Under the pieces are notes generated by a model. The model made no database searches. It saw only the letters and a program-made list of their open reading frames with translations, and had not been told where the DNA came from. This document shows, piece by piece, positions 23,490-30,755 of a DNA stretch of 30,755 bases; within the stretch, counting starts at the first letter, position 1, and each line of letters opens with the position of its first letter. A program made the translations under genes and the position numbers. The stretch comes from UBA2330 sp049293015 (GTDB lineage Bacteria; Bacteroidota; Ignavibacteria; Tepidaquicellales; Tepidaquicellaceae), in assembly GCA_049293015.1 (NCBI GenBank), contig JBATSB010000045.1, forward strand, positions 1 to 30,755, written 5' to 3'.

Positions 23490-25363
23490 TTATTTTTTTC
23501 CCATAAGCTTAAACTATAGAGCATAAGTATTCTCTGATAAATACCCGCTCTGCTGATTTCATTTTCTGCTCCGTAATTAAGAGATTTGAAAAGAAATTCT
23601 ACATAATCCTTTTTTATATAATTCAAAACTATATTTCCTTTAAATAATAGATCTTCTTTTATCAGTTCAAATTCTTCTCCACTTAGAGCTTTATCTAATG
23701 GAATCATAAATCCTTTCTTAGGAATTTTACTTGTTTCAGCCGGATAAATTTTTCCGTGAATATCTCTGAGTATCTTTTTAGTTTCTCTCAAACTTGACTT
23801 CTGAGAGAATGGAATTTTTAATGCAAATTCTGTCAGATCTTCATCAAGCATCGGCACTCTGTATTCAACACTGTTAAGCATTGACATCATGTCTGTCTTT
23901 CTTAAATAATCGCTAAGCATTTGCTTTCTGAAATAATCGAATACAACCTTACTTGTAAATTTTTCAGGAAGCTTATCGGCAAATACTGAATTATAAAGAG
24001 TTAATCCGTCATTTGTATCAAACAGAAACGGGCTGCCTTTTTTCAATTTGGTCTTTCTTGGAAACCATGAGTGCCAGTCATATAAAAGTTCATGCGGTCT
24101 GTCATCAAAAAGATCTTTCATTCTTTTAAATAATCTTGCATTAGATCCGGATGAAAACTTATTTGCAATTTTTACAGATGCTGTTCCCGATGCTCTCATT
24201 AATCCGTTACTTACTATTTTTTCTACAAAGGTCAGCCATGTCTGAGACGGATACCCGTTGTACAATTCATCTCCACCGTCACCGCCAATTAAAACTTTTG
24301 TATATTTTCCTGCTGCCTTTGTTAAATAAAAAACATTGACTGCTGACGAGTCCGCATACGGCTGATCAAAATCATTCAGAATTAAATTCAATGTTTCTAG
24401 ATCAAGACCTGATTCCACTTCTACTGATTCATGTTTTCCCGAAAGTGCTTTCACATATTTCAGCGCTATATCTTCTTCATTATATTCCTCATCATCAAAT
24501 TTTACTGTAAGCCCTTTTATATTACTGTTACTTTGATTGGCAAATGCATAGATTAGAGATGAATCTATACCGCCACTCAATGCTACTGCCACTTCTACAT
24601 CAGCTACTAAATTTCTTTCTACTGCAGTTCTTAATTTCGATTCAGTGAGTTCAGTATTTTCTTTAAAACTTAGATCATTTTCAGATTCGAATTCATAATT
24701 CCATATCACCTTTTCTATATTTCCATTATCAGAAATCTCAATTACATATCCGGGTTCAAGACATTTTATTTCATTGTAAATTGTATATGGCTCGGGACAA
24801 TATCCAAGATTGAGAAAACATTTAACAACATTTTCATTAACACTGATTTTATCTCTTACCGAAGGAAGTAACGCCTTGATCTCACTTCCAAATATGCAGA
24901 TATTTTTTTTTGAAAAATAATATAATGGTTTTACTCCTGAAGGATCTCTGCAAAGAATGACTTTCTGCTTAACTCTGTTATCAAGTATTGCAAATGAATA
25001 GATCCCTCTGAGCTTTTTAAAATAGTCTGTTCCCTCCTTTATATATCCTTCCATTACAACTTCAGAATCAGAACGGGTTTTAAATCTCGTACCTTCCAGA
25101 TCTTTTTTTAAATTTGAATAATTATAAATCTCTCCATTATAAATTATATGTACATCCGAATTGCACGAACTCATTGGCATATCAGCTTCAGGTGAAAGAT
25201 CTATAATACTTAATCTGTTGTGACCAAGCCAGCAATTACCTGAGACCAGTTCATGACTTCCGTCAGGACCTCTGTGTGAAATAGCTTTCAGTCCTTTTTG
25301 AAGTGCAGGTATATATTGATCAAGAGATCTGTTAAAAAAGATTGCTCCTAAAAATCCGCACAT
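23486..25363 (-). CDS. asnB: Asparagine-synthase-type glutamine amidotransferase, second paralogue
   Basis: 625 aa. The glutaminase domain has Cys2 (MCGFLGA), GHNRLSIIDLS (~47-57), NGEIYN (76-81) and SDSEV (98-102). The synthetase domain has the PP-loop SGGIDS (263-268), FDQPYADSS and IGGDGGDELYNGY. EYRVPMLDEDLTEFA and KKGFMIPLDKAL follow near the C-terminus. All key residues seem present. It clearly differs from the paralogue at 13509-15287 (HNR instead of HRR, GGDGGDE instead of SGDGADE). Different substrates are therefore more likely than redundancy. Its length resembles the amidotransferases of exosortase-type exopolysaccharide loci, though no exosortase is present here. Probable role: amidating a uronic acid or another carboxyl on the glycan. 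Confidence 0.9.
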   Translation of the reverse strand: MCGFLGAIFFNRSLDQYIPALQKGLKAISHRGPDGSHELVSGNCWLGHNRLSIIDLSPEADMPMSSCNSDVHIIYNGEIYNYSNLKKDLEGTRFKTRSDSEVVMEGYIKEGTDYFKKLRGIYSFAILDNRVKQKVILCRDPSGVKPLYYFSKKNICIFGSEIKALLPSVRDKISVNENVVKCFLNLGYCPEPYTIYNEIKCLEPGYVIEISDNGNIEKVIWNYEFESENDLSFKENTELTESKLRTAVERNLVADVEVAVALSGGIDSSLIYAFANQSNSNIKGLTVKFDDEEYNEEDIALKYVKALSGKHESVEVESGLDLETLNLILNDFDQPYADSSAVNVFYLTKAAGKYTKVLIGGDGGDELYNGYPSQTWLTFVEKIVSNGLMRASGTASVKIANKFSSGSNARLFKRMKDLFDDRPHELLYDWHSWFPRKTKLKKGSPFLFDTNDGLTLYNSVFADKLPEKFTSKVVFDYFRKQMLSDYLRKTDMMSMLNSVEYRVPMLDEDLTEFALKIPFSQKSSLRETKKILRDIHGKIYPAETSKIPKKGFMIPLDKALSGEEFELIKEDLLFKGNIVLNYIKKDYVEFLFKSLNYGAENEISRAGIYQRILMLYSLSLWEKNK

Positions 25364-25369
25364 ACAAAA

Positions 25370-26512
25370 TCAGTTAATATTATTGATCGCATTTAAATAT
25401 TTTTTTATAATGACTGACCAGTGATGTTCATCCGCCCAATCTCTGGCTCCCTGTGAAAAGTTTTCGTAATTTTTACAGATAGTATCTACAGCTTTTCTGA
25501 TCTGCTCTTTATTTTTGGGATCTACTAAAATACCGCTCACTCCATCTTTTATCGAATCTTCTAAACCGCTGTTAAAAGATCCAATTGCTGGCAGACCAAA
25601 GTGGTTTGCTTCGATGACTGCAATTCCGAACCCCTCAAAGTCTCCGCTGGATTGTGTTTCACTTAAGAGAATAAATATATCCGAATCATTTAATAATTCA
25701 TACATTTTTTCATTAGATATCTGCCCTGCTTTATTTATTGAACTTTTGATTTTTTCATCTGCAAAATATTTATCACATAAAGATGTGTCAGCATTTCTGC
25801 CGACAATTGTATAGGTGGATCCGGGATGATCTTCAATGATCTCAGGTAAAGTTTCTAATACATTATGATGTCCTTTACGCGGCCAGATTGTTCCTACGCT
25901 GATGAGTTTTACAGCATCTGATATCTTTTCTCTTTTATCTTTTAATAATTCAATGTGAGCAGACATATCCATATCAAAACCATTTGGTATTACATGAATT
26001 TTATTTTTATCTATTTTGTCAACAATTTTTGATCCGGAAAAATGCGATACCGGAATTATCAGATCAGACATTTTCAATGCTCTGTTCACCAATGTTTTCT
26101 CTACTTTATTATCCGCATTAATATCACCGCCGTGAGCAACAGAAATAAATTTCGTATTTCCTTTCAGTCCTTTTAACAGTAGCATTGCCATCAATGATGA
26201 CCTGCCGGAAAAAATTATATGCGAAAATTTTTCATGCCTGATCGTTTTTTTAATTAAAGAAATTCTTTCTCTGTAAGTCTTTAACCTGCTACTATATCTT
26301 TCAAACCTGATTATTTTAAATCTTTGTTTCCTATCAAATTCATCCTTTTCATTATCATCAGCAAAATCAGATACAGCCAGCACTGTAACAGATATTTCAT
26401 TCAGGGATAAATATTTTGCAAGATTATAGGAATGATTTCCAATTCCGCCCGGACCCGGAGGAAATTCCGTTGTGAGTATCAGATAATTATTAAAGCCACT
26501 CAATCTTGTCAC
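25370..26512 (-). CDS. GT4 glycosyltransferase
   Basis: 380 aa. TTEFPPGPGGIGNHSYNLA (14-32) is the glycine-rich N-terminal GT4 motif. VGTIWPRKGHHNVLE (206-220) opens the donor lobe, and FEGFGIAVIEANHFGLPAIGS (292-312) is the E-x7-E donor site. VAHGGD (~125-130) also fits. The start is GTG at 26510-26512, 23 bp inside the end of the GT2 gene; an in-frame TTG three codons later is an alternative. It lies 6 bp before the second amidotransferase gene. Substrate unknown. Confidence 0.9.
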   Translation of the reverse strand: MTRLSGFNNYLILTTEFPPGPGGIGNHSYNLAKYLSLNEISVTVLAVSDFADDNEKDEFDRKQRFKIIRFERYSSRLKTYRERISLIKKTIRHEKFSHIIFSGRSSLMAMLLLKGLKGNTKFISVAHGGDINADNKVEKTLVNRALKMSDLIIPVSHFSGSKIVDKIDKNKIHVIPNGFDMDMSAHIELLKDKREKISDAVKLISVGTIWPRKGHHNVLETLPEIIEDHPGSTYTIVGRNADTSLCDKYFADEKIKSSINKAGQISNEKMYELLNDSDIFILLSETQSSGDFEGFGIAVIEANHFGLPAIGSFNSGLEDSIKDGVSGILVDPKNKEQIRKAVDTICKNYENFSQGARDWADEHHWSVIIKKYLNAINNIN

Positions 26513-27860
26513 CTTCCTTTAACATTTCTGATGAACGCTTCCATGAAATACCAAGCTGTATCAATAATACCGGTAGTATAAATATTGCTGCCAACGCACC
26601 AAGCGGATACAGATATTTTTTTCCTTTCCATTTATAAGGGATAAGTGAAGGAAGCAAACCAATGATCATTGCATTTGTTACAAATTCCGTTGGATAATAT
26701 TTTCTGTATAGATAAAGTACGCTTGGTACAGGTCTCGGAGAAAAAAAATTTTTCGGACGGAAAGCATCCCACGAACCCATCTGCCTGAGTCCGCCGGAGC
26801 TTACTTTCAGATGTATTCTTTTTGCAAAAGGATGTGAAATACTTTTAAAACCTGCAAGATAAGCACGCAGACCAAACTCTCCATCTCCCATTCTCATTTT
26901 ATCAAACTGCCTGTCAAACATTCCTGTCTTTTCAAAAACTTCTCTCTTGACCATTGCATTTCCCGAATCAAACTGATCAGCCCATCTAAAGAAACTGTAA
27001 TTTTCAGGGATTGCATCCCCTACTGTAGAAAGAGAAACACCTGCAGATATATCAGCATTAAAATAATCTAATCCTTTCAGATGCTCACTGATCCAGTCTT
27101 TATCAACACGAGAGTCATCATCAAAAAATAAAAAATAATCACCTTTGCATTTTCTTGCTGCTTCATTCCTTGCAAGCCACTGTCCTTTACCTTCCTGAAA
27201 AATCAGCTTCAGATCTAAATTAAATTTATCGTAAAATTCTTTATTCGGCACATCTGTCTGATCTGCAATTATTACTTCAAAATTTTTATAATCCTGTTTT
27301 TCAAGATCCTCTAATACATCTTTCAAATACTGATATCTGTTAAGTGACGGAATTATAACAGATACCTTTGGATTATTTTTGAGAATATCTGACTCATAAT
27401 TTTTATAACCTTCGTAATCTAAATGCGGATTTATAAGTTCAGTTCTCTCAATATCACGTGTACTTATAAATGCGCCAATCTCTTTAAATGGATTATTAAA
27501 ACTTAACAGGTTTTTAATCAGATAATAATATACCCTGTGCCATTTGTAATATTTCCTGATAAATATATATTCATCTTTTACAGAAATATTTTCTTTATGT
27601 TGAATTTTATCAATAGAAATATTATCCGCAGTCATCATTGCACCTCTGTTCCATGCCTGAAATCCGGCATCCAGATCTATTGCAGTCTTTGTTTCAAATC
27701 TGTCATCTGGATAAATAATTCTTTCTAACTCATCAGGAAATTTCATCACATCAGAATTAAAACAGCAAATCGAATAAGATAAACTATCTACCGGTATCAG
27801 ATTAAAATACCATCCGGGATTTAGATACTTTATTATTTTAAAATTTCTATATGCTTTCAA
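26490..27860 (-). CDS. GT2 glycosyltransferase with N-terminal extension and C-terminal membrane anchor
   Basis: 456 aa. The first 165 residues do not match the GT2 core. They contain WNRGAMMTADN and RKYYKWHRVYYYL, as seen before GT2 domains in some capsule proteins. The GT-A core starts VSVIIPSLNRYQYL (166-179). EGKGQWLARNEA (~223-234) and the metal-binding FFDDDSRVDKDW (245-256) follow, with GDGEFGLRAY as the acceptor-side motif. Two hydrophobic segments near 395-440 anchor the C-terminus. The only usable start is TTG at 27858-27860; the next Met is residue 39. A 106-bp spacer separates it from the deacetylase-fold gene, so a transcription start here is possible. Confidence 0.86.
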   Translation of the reverse strand: MKAYRNFKIIKYLNPGWYFNLIPVDSLSYSICCFNSDVMKFPDELERIIYPDDRFETKTAIDLDAGFQAWNRGAMMTADNISIDKIQHKENISVKDEYIFIRKYYKWHRVYYYLIKNLLSFNNPFKEIGAFISTRDIERTELINPHLDYEGYKNYESDILKNNPKVSVIIPSLNRYQYLKDVLEDLEKQDYKNFEVIIADQTDVPNKEFYDKFNLDLKLIFQEGKGQWLARNEAARKCKGDYFLFFDDDSRVDKDWISEHLKGLDYFNADISAGVSLSTVGDAIPENYSFFRWADQFDSGNAMVKREVFEKTGMFDRQFDKMRMGDGEFGLRAYLAGFKSISHPFAKRIHLKVSSGGLRQMGSWDAFRPKNFFSPRPVPSVLYLYRKYYPTEFVTNAMIIGLLPSLIPYKWKGKKYLYPLGALAAIFILPVLLIQLGISWKRSSEMLKEGDKIEWL

Positions 27861-27966
27861 ATTATTTATAGTAGTCTGATTTCAATAATTATCTACCAGA
27901 TATTTACAAGTAAATTTAAAATATTCTGACCAGCAAGAATCACTATAAACTTTTTTTTTTCTTTTT
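27861..27966. other. 106-bp spacer with long T tract
   Basis: Between the deacetylase-fold gene and the GT2 gene. It is very AT-rich and carries a 10-base T run (27951-27960) followed by C and six more T on the plus strand. On the minus strand this is an A tract just after the stop codon, with no hairpin, so it is not a terminator. No promoter motif could be recognised. Confidence 0.45.
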
Positions 27967-28839
27967 TCAATTTCTATTTTCTGATACTGGATTATATTTA
28001 TGTATAAAATTTGATACTGTAAGAATTTCAAGTCCTTCACCATCTCTTAATGAAACTGCCTTATCAATAAATCTGTCAAAGTGCTCACGGCTTTCATTCT
28101 TATCAATACTTAGATTTGCGGGGTGTCCACATATCACTGCAGTTTCATTTCGATTAACTGCTTCTTTTATGAAATCAATTGCCGGCTTATCAAAACCTGT
28201 ATAATGCTGAGGGACACATACAATATTTTTATGCATTTCCCATTTAGGGAAATTTACATTCTCATCAGTAGAATTTCCCCAGATCTTTTCCCGGAAAGTT
28301 TTATACTTCGTCAAAACTCTGCACCATTTATAATCTAAACTATCTAACTGTGTTAGTACAAATCCAATATCACTGCCTTTATGAAAAGGATACAGACCTC
28401 TGTCTTCAATATTTAAATATTTTTTTTTTATCCAGCTCATTGGTCTGTTGTGAGGAAAAACAAATCCAGTTACTTTATCTTCAATACCAAGGCAAGTCTC
28501 TAATGACTGCTTACTGCGTTCAAGTGAACTATAGACCTGTTTTTCAGTAAGAAAAGGGAACCATTCATTTCGCCATGACATTGAAGCAATCTCATGTCCC
28601 TTTGCAGAAAGCTTACCGATAATATCCGGAATGTTAAAAGGGAAAACTCCCTGTATAGCTGCAAATCCAAGACAGGCAAAGGTCATTTGTATATTTTCTG
28701 TTTCAGCGCGGGTCAAAATGTAATCTACATTTTCTATCTCCTGATATATAGGATCGTAATTAAAATTATCAGGTGAATTTGAATTGATCGTGCCAAGTGC
28801 AGATTCGAATTCCCAGATGATCAGCAGCTTTCCGGGCAT
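27967..28839 (-). CDS. Polysaccharide-deacetylase-fold protein with degenerate active site
   Basis: 290 aa without a signal peptide. The layout resembles NodB-type deacetylases: an N-terminal strand IIWEFES (7-13) where the catalytic TFDD/VDVED motif belongs, GHEIASMSWRNEW (81-93), a VFPHNRP segment for motif 3, and VICGHPANL late in the chain. In active enzymes the second motif is H-[ST]-x-x-H. Here the two metal-binding histidines are Met87 and Asn91, and the first motif has Glu and Ser in place of the two Asp residues. Zinc-dependent deacetylation is therefore unlikely. It may be a binding or regulatory relative, or an enzyme with another chemistry. Its ATG overlaps the stop of the GT-C gene by 1 bp. 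Confidence 0.72.
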   Translation of the reverse strand: MPGKLLIIWEFESALGTINSNSPDNFNYDPIYQEIENVDYILTRAETENIQMTFACLGFAAIQGVFPFNIPDIIGKLSAKGHEIASMSWRNEWFPFLTEKQVYSSLERSKQSLETCLGIEDKVTGFVFPHNRPMSWIKKKYLNIEDRGLYPFHKGSDIGFVLTQLDSLDYKWCRVLTKYKTFREKIWGNSTDENVNFPKWEMHKNIVCVPQHYTGFDKPAIDFIKEAVNRNETAVICGHPANLSIDKNESREHFDRFIDKAVSLRDGEGLEILTVSNFIHKYNPVSENRN

Positions 28840-30269
28840 CAGTCTGGAATTTCCTTTTTAAAATTATTACTACTTGAAAGTGAGATCGCAATTACAGGAA
28901 ATAAAATGTAAGGGAAATTATATCGAGATCTAGTCTCTGTTACGGGCATCAAAACCATTGTGTAGATCAGATATGACCAAAGTATATAAATCGATAATGG
29001 ACCTAAGTTTTTATATTTCCATAAATAAAATATCGAATAAAATAGTATCAGCCATATCAGAAAATTTTCAATAGACTGAAACAAACCTTCCATTAAAGGA
29101 TCATTGTCATATTCTGTATATTGAAAAAAATAGCTGATCGTCCAGTCCTGCCTTCCGGAATATTTCATCATTTTAAAAGGCATTCCCTTTATGATTACAT
29201 CCGGATTCTTTTTTACGAAATCAAAAGTTTCTTTTTTTAAAGCTTCATCAAATTCAATTTCACTAAGCATATTATATTTTTTTAAAACTGAATCGGGCAC
29301 TCCGTTGTAATCACCAACTTTCTTTGGATCATTAGTCATATTAGTACTGTAAAGACCCAGCCCTGTTGTAGGCATCAGTCTTATCGTTCCATATGTCATA
29401 TAATTTCTGATGATCCAAGGCGAATAGAGCAAAAGGAATCCGGCAAAGACAATTGCATATTTTCCAACTGCAAATGAAAGTTTTTTATCCTTATAAAATT
29501 CTATAAAGTAAGGTATAAGTAAAAAGATCATTATAAAATTAAATCTTACATACATTTCAGCAGCAAGCAATGCACCGATGATCAAAAGTTGATATGTTTT
29601 TCCATTAAAATTTTTAAGTATAATAAAAAGTATTATAACGAAGAAAAAAAATGAAAGCTGTGTATTGGAATTCGAAGCCATGAAAAGCATGTTCGGTGAT
29701 ATGCTTAAATATACAAAGGCAAGCACTGATGCTATGTTATTAAGATCTCTGAATAAATAGTATCCTCCTACCAACACTCCGAATGAAAACAATATCATAA
29801 TAATGGAAAACGTAACCGGTGCATTATAGATTTTCAATCCTGCAGCAAAAATCAGCGGAAGTCCCGGCTGTCTGAAATTTCTCAATTCAACTCCTGCAAA
29901 ATCATAGAATTCACCCTCTTCCAAAAGTCTTTTACCAAGCTTCTCATGCTTTTCATAATCACTGTCCTGAACCGGTCTGTTTATCATATCATGTCCGGCA
30001 AATAAAATTCGGAAAGCAATTCCTGTATACAGTATTATCCGGAATAATTTTATTTTTCTTTTTTCAAATACCTGTGAACTTCTAAAAAATAATTTTCTGA
30101 CAAGTATTAAAGTAAAAACTATAAGGACTGTTTCAATGATATAATCGATCTCACGATACTTCACAGTCATAAACATCCTGTTTGCAATGCCTGATAAAAT
30201 AAGCAATGCAAGTAAAATGATATTTCCTATTCTTCCTGTAGAGTTATATATTCTTAAAAGTTTATCCAT
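28839..30269 (-). CDS. GT-C fold membrane glycosyltransferase
   Basis: 476 aa with ten or more hydrophobic segments. The early loop RPVQDSDYEKHEKLGKRLL (98-116) holds Asp residues at the place of the catalytic Asp of ArnT/PMT-like enzymes. LRNFRQPGLPLIFA (129-142) is the usual conserved loop. LLYSPWIIRNYMTYG (~280-294) is also common in the GT39-like superfamily. The C-terminal third is shorter than in ArnT. It probably uses a polyprenyl-phosphate sugar at the periplasmic face. It is distinct in sequence from the GT-C protein at 8869-10473. It lies 8 bp after the WecE-like gene. Confidence 0.82.
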   Translation of the reverse strand: MDKLLRIYNSTGRIGNIILLALLILSGIANRMFMTVKYREIDYIIETVLIVFTLILVRKLFFRSSQVFEKRKIKLFRIILYTGIAFRILFAGHDMINRPVQDSDYEKHEKLGKRLLEEGEFYDFAGVELRNFRQPGLPLIFAAGLKIYNAPVTFSIIMILFSFGVLVGGYYLFRDLNNIASVLAFVYLSISPNMLFMASNSNTQLSFFFFVIILFIILKNFNGKTYQLLIIGALLAAEMYVRFNFIMIFLLIPYFIEFYKDKKLSFAVGKYAIVFAGFLLLYSPWIIRNYMTYGTIRLMPTTGLGLYSTNMTNDPKKVGDYNGVPDSVLKKYNMLSEIEFDEALKKETFDFVKKNPDVIIKGMPFKMMKYSGRQDWTISYFFQYTEYDNDPLMEGLFQSIENFLIWLILFYSIFYLWKYKNLGPLSIYILWSYLIYTMVLMPVTETRSRYNFPYILFPVIAISLSSSNNFKKEIPD

Positions 30270-30277
30270 TCAGATCT

Positions 30278-30755
30278 TTACTGCCTTTCAAAAAATTTAA
30301 ACATATAATAAATCACGTACTCAAGATCTTCATCAGATAATTCATAATACATCGGCAGTCTCAGAAGACAATCTGTATACCTGTCAGAATTTTCCATTTT
30401 TATCTGATCACATTTATCTTTATAATAAGGACTTTCATTTAACGAAAGATAATGAAAGACCGCATAGATACCTTTTTCTTTTAAATAAGAGATTAAGCTG
30501 CTTCTCTCATCCTGATTCCTGCATTCTATAAAAAACATGTGAGCATTATTGGTAGCATAATCAGGAATAAATGAGTATTTAAAAAATCCATTCTCTTTTA
30601 AAGGCATCAGTTTATGGAAATAATAATTCCAGATGTATTTTCTTTTTTTCTGTATGTCATCAAGATTCTCAAGCTGCGCATATAGAAATGCCGCAAGTAT
30701 ATCTGAAGGAAGAAATGAAGATCCGATATCAACCCAGCCGTACTTATCCACTTCC
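30278..30755 (-). CDS. wecE: dTDP-4-amino-4,6-dideoxygalactose transaminase, WecE/RffA-like (C-terminal part)
   Basis: Partial gene: the frame is open to the window edge, so about 158 C-terminal residues of a roughly 375-aa enzyme are seen. DKYGWVDIGSSFLPSDILAAF, NAHMFFIE, GIYAVFHYLSLNESPYY and CLLRLPMYYELSDEDL match the conserved C-terminal half of WecE. That enzyme makes dTDP-Fuc4N from the 4-keto-6-deoxy sugar with PLP and glutamate. The PLP lysine lies beyond the window. The apparent GTG at 30749-30751 is internal, not a start. The gene implies that a dTDP-Fuc4N-type sugar enters the polysaccharide, provided the full gene is intact. Confidence 0.85.
   Translation of the reverse strand, partial: EVDKYGWVDIGSSFLPSDILAAFLYAQLENLDDIQKKRKYIWNYYFHKLMPLKENGFFKYSFIPDYATNNAHMFFIECRNQDERSSLISYLKEKGIYAVFHYLSLNESPYYKDKCDQIKMENSDRYTDCLLRLPMYYELSDEDLEYVIYYMFKFFERQ

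Noticed and set aside
27951..27967. A phase-variable homopolymer (ten T then C then six T)
   Set aside because: It lies outside the coding frames, just after a stop codon, so slippage would not switch a protein on or off. Similar tracts are expected in DNA this AT-rich.
23486..28839. An exosortase/PEP-CTERM type polysaccharide system
   Set aside because: An amidotransferase and a deacetylase-fold gene are present, as in such loci. No exosortase, PEP-CTERM protein or associated ligase set is visible, and the surface protein has a T9SS domain instead.

Overview
The window comes from an AT-rich bacterial genome and holds one long, entirely minus-strand run of surface-polysaccharide genes. It reads from the 30755 end towards position 630. 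The best taxonomic clue is the C-terminus of the last gene (630-3095), a type IX secretion sorting domain with a QNYPNPFNPST core. That form is typical of the Ignavibacteria/Chlorobi side of the Bacteroidota. Weak or absent Shine-Dalgarno sequences, several TTG/GTG starts and AT-rich spacers agree. I cannot name a genus.

Layout in the direction of transcription. (a) 30755-27967: the C-terminal part of a WecE-type sugar aminotransferase, a GT-C membrane glycosyltransferase, and a polysaccharide-deacetylase-fold protein whose metal-binding histidines are missing. (b) 27860-15619: an anchored GT2, four GT4 glycosyltransferases, an asparagine-synthase-type amidotransferase, an O-antigen polymerase/ligase-type membrane protein, a CapK-like adenylate-forming enzyme, a divergent formyltransferase and a UDP-glucuronate 4-epimerase. 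(c) 15618-15288: a gene-free gap with three near-identical 22-bp palindromes about 122 bp apart. (d) 15287-7067: a second amidotransferase, two methyltransferases, a hexapeptide acyltransferase, a DPM-like GT2, a second GT-C protein, a DegT aminotransferase and a PglC-like initiating phosphoglycosyl transferase. (e) 6889-630: a membrane-bound CapD/PglF-type nucleotide-sugar 4,6-dehydratase, a Wzi-like outer-membrane barrel and a secreted BNR-repeat protein with a T9SS sorting domain. (f) 629-1: two tandem rho-independent terminators, then three inverted-repeat units of an unfamiliar family.

How it fits together (inference): the 4,6-dehydratase, DegT aminotransferase and PglC-like transferase look like a route that makes an amino-dideoxy-sugar and loads it on undecaprenyl phosphate. 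The GT2 and GT4 enzymes extend the unit. The epimerase supplies UDP-galacturonate, and the two amidotransferases may amidate uronic acids. The methyl-, acyl- and formyltransferases decorate the unit, the Wzy/WaaL-type protein polymerises or ligates it, and the Wzi-like barrel may hold the product at the surface. No flippase, chain-length regulator, export channel or ABC transporter is in the window. The cluster is cut at the 30755 end, so these may lie beyond it. Many neighbours overlap by 4 bp or abut exactly, which points to co-transcription and translational coupling. There is no transposase, tRNA, rRNA, CRISPR array or transcription regulator that I can see.
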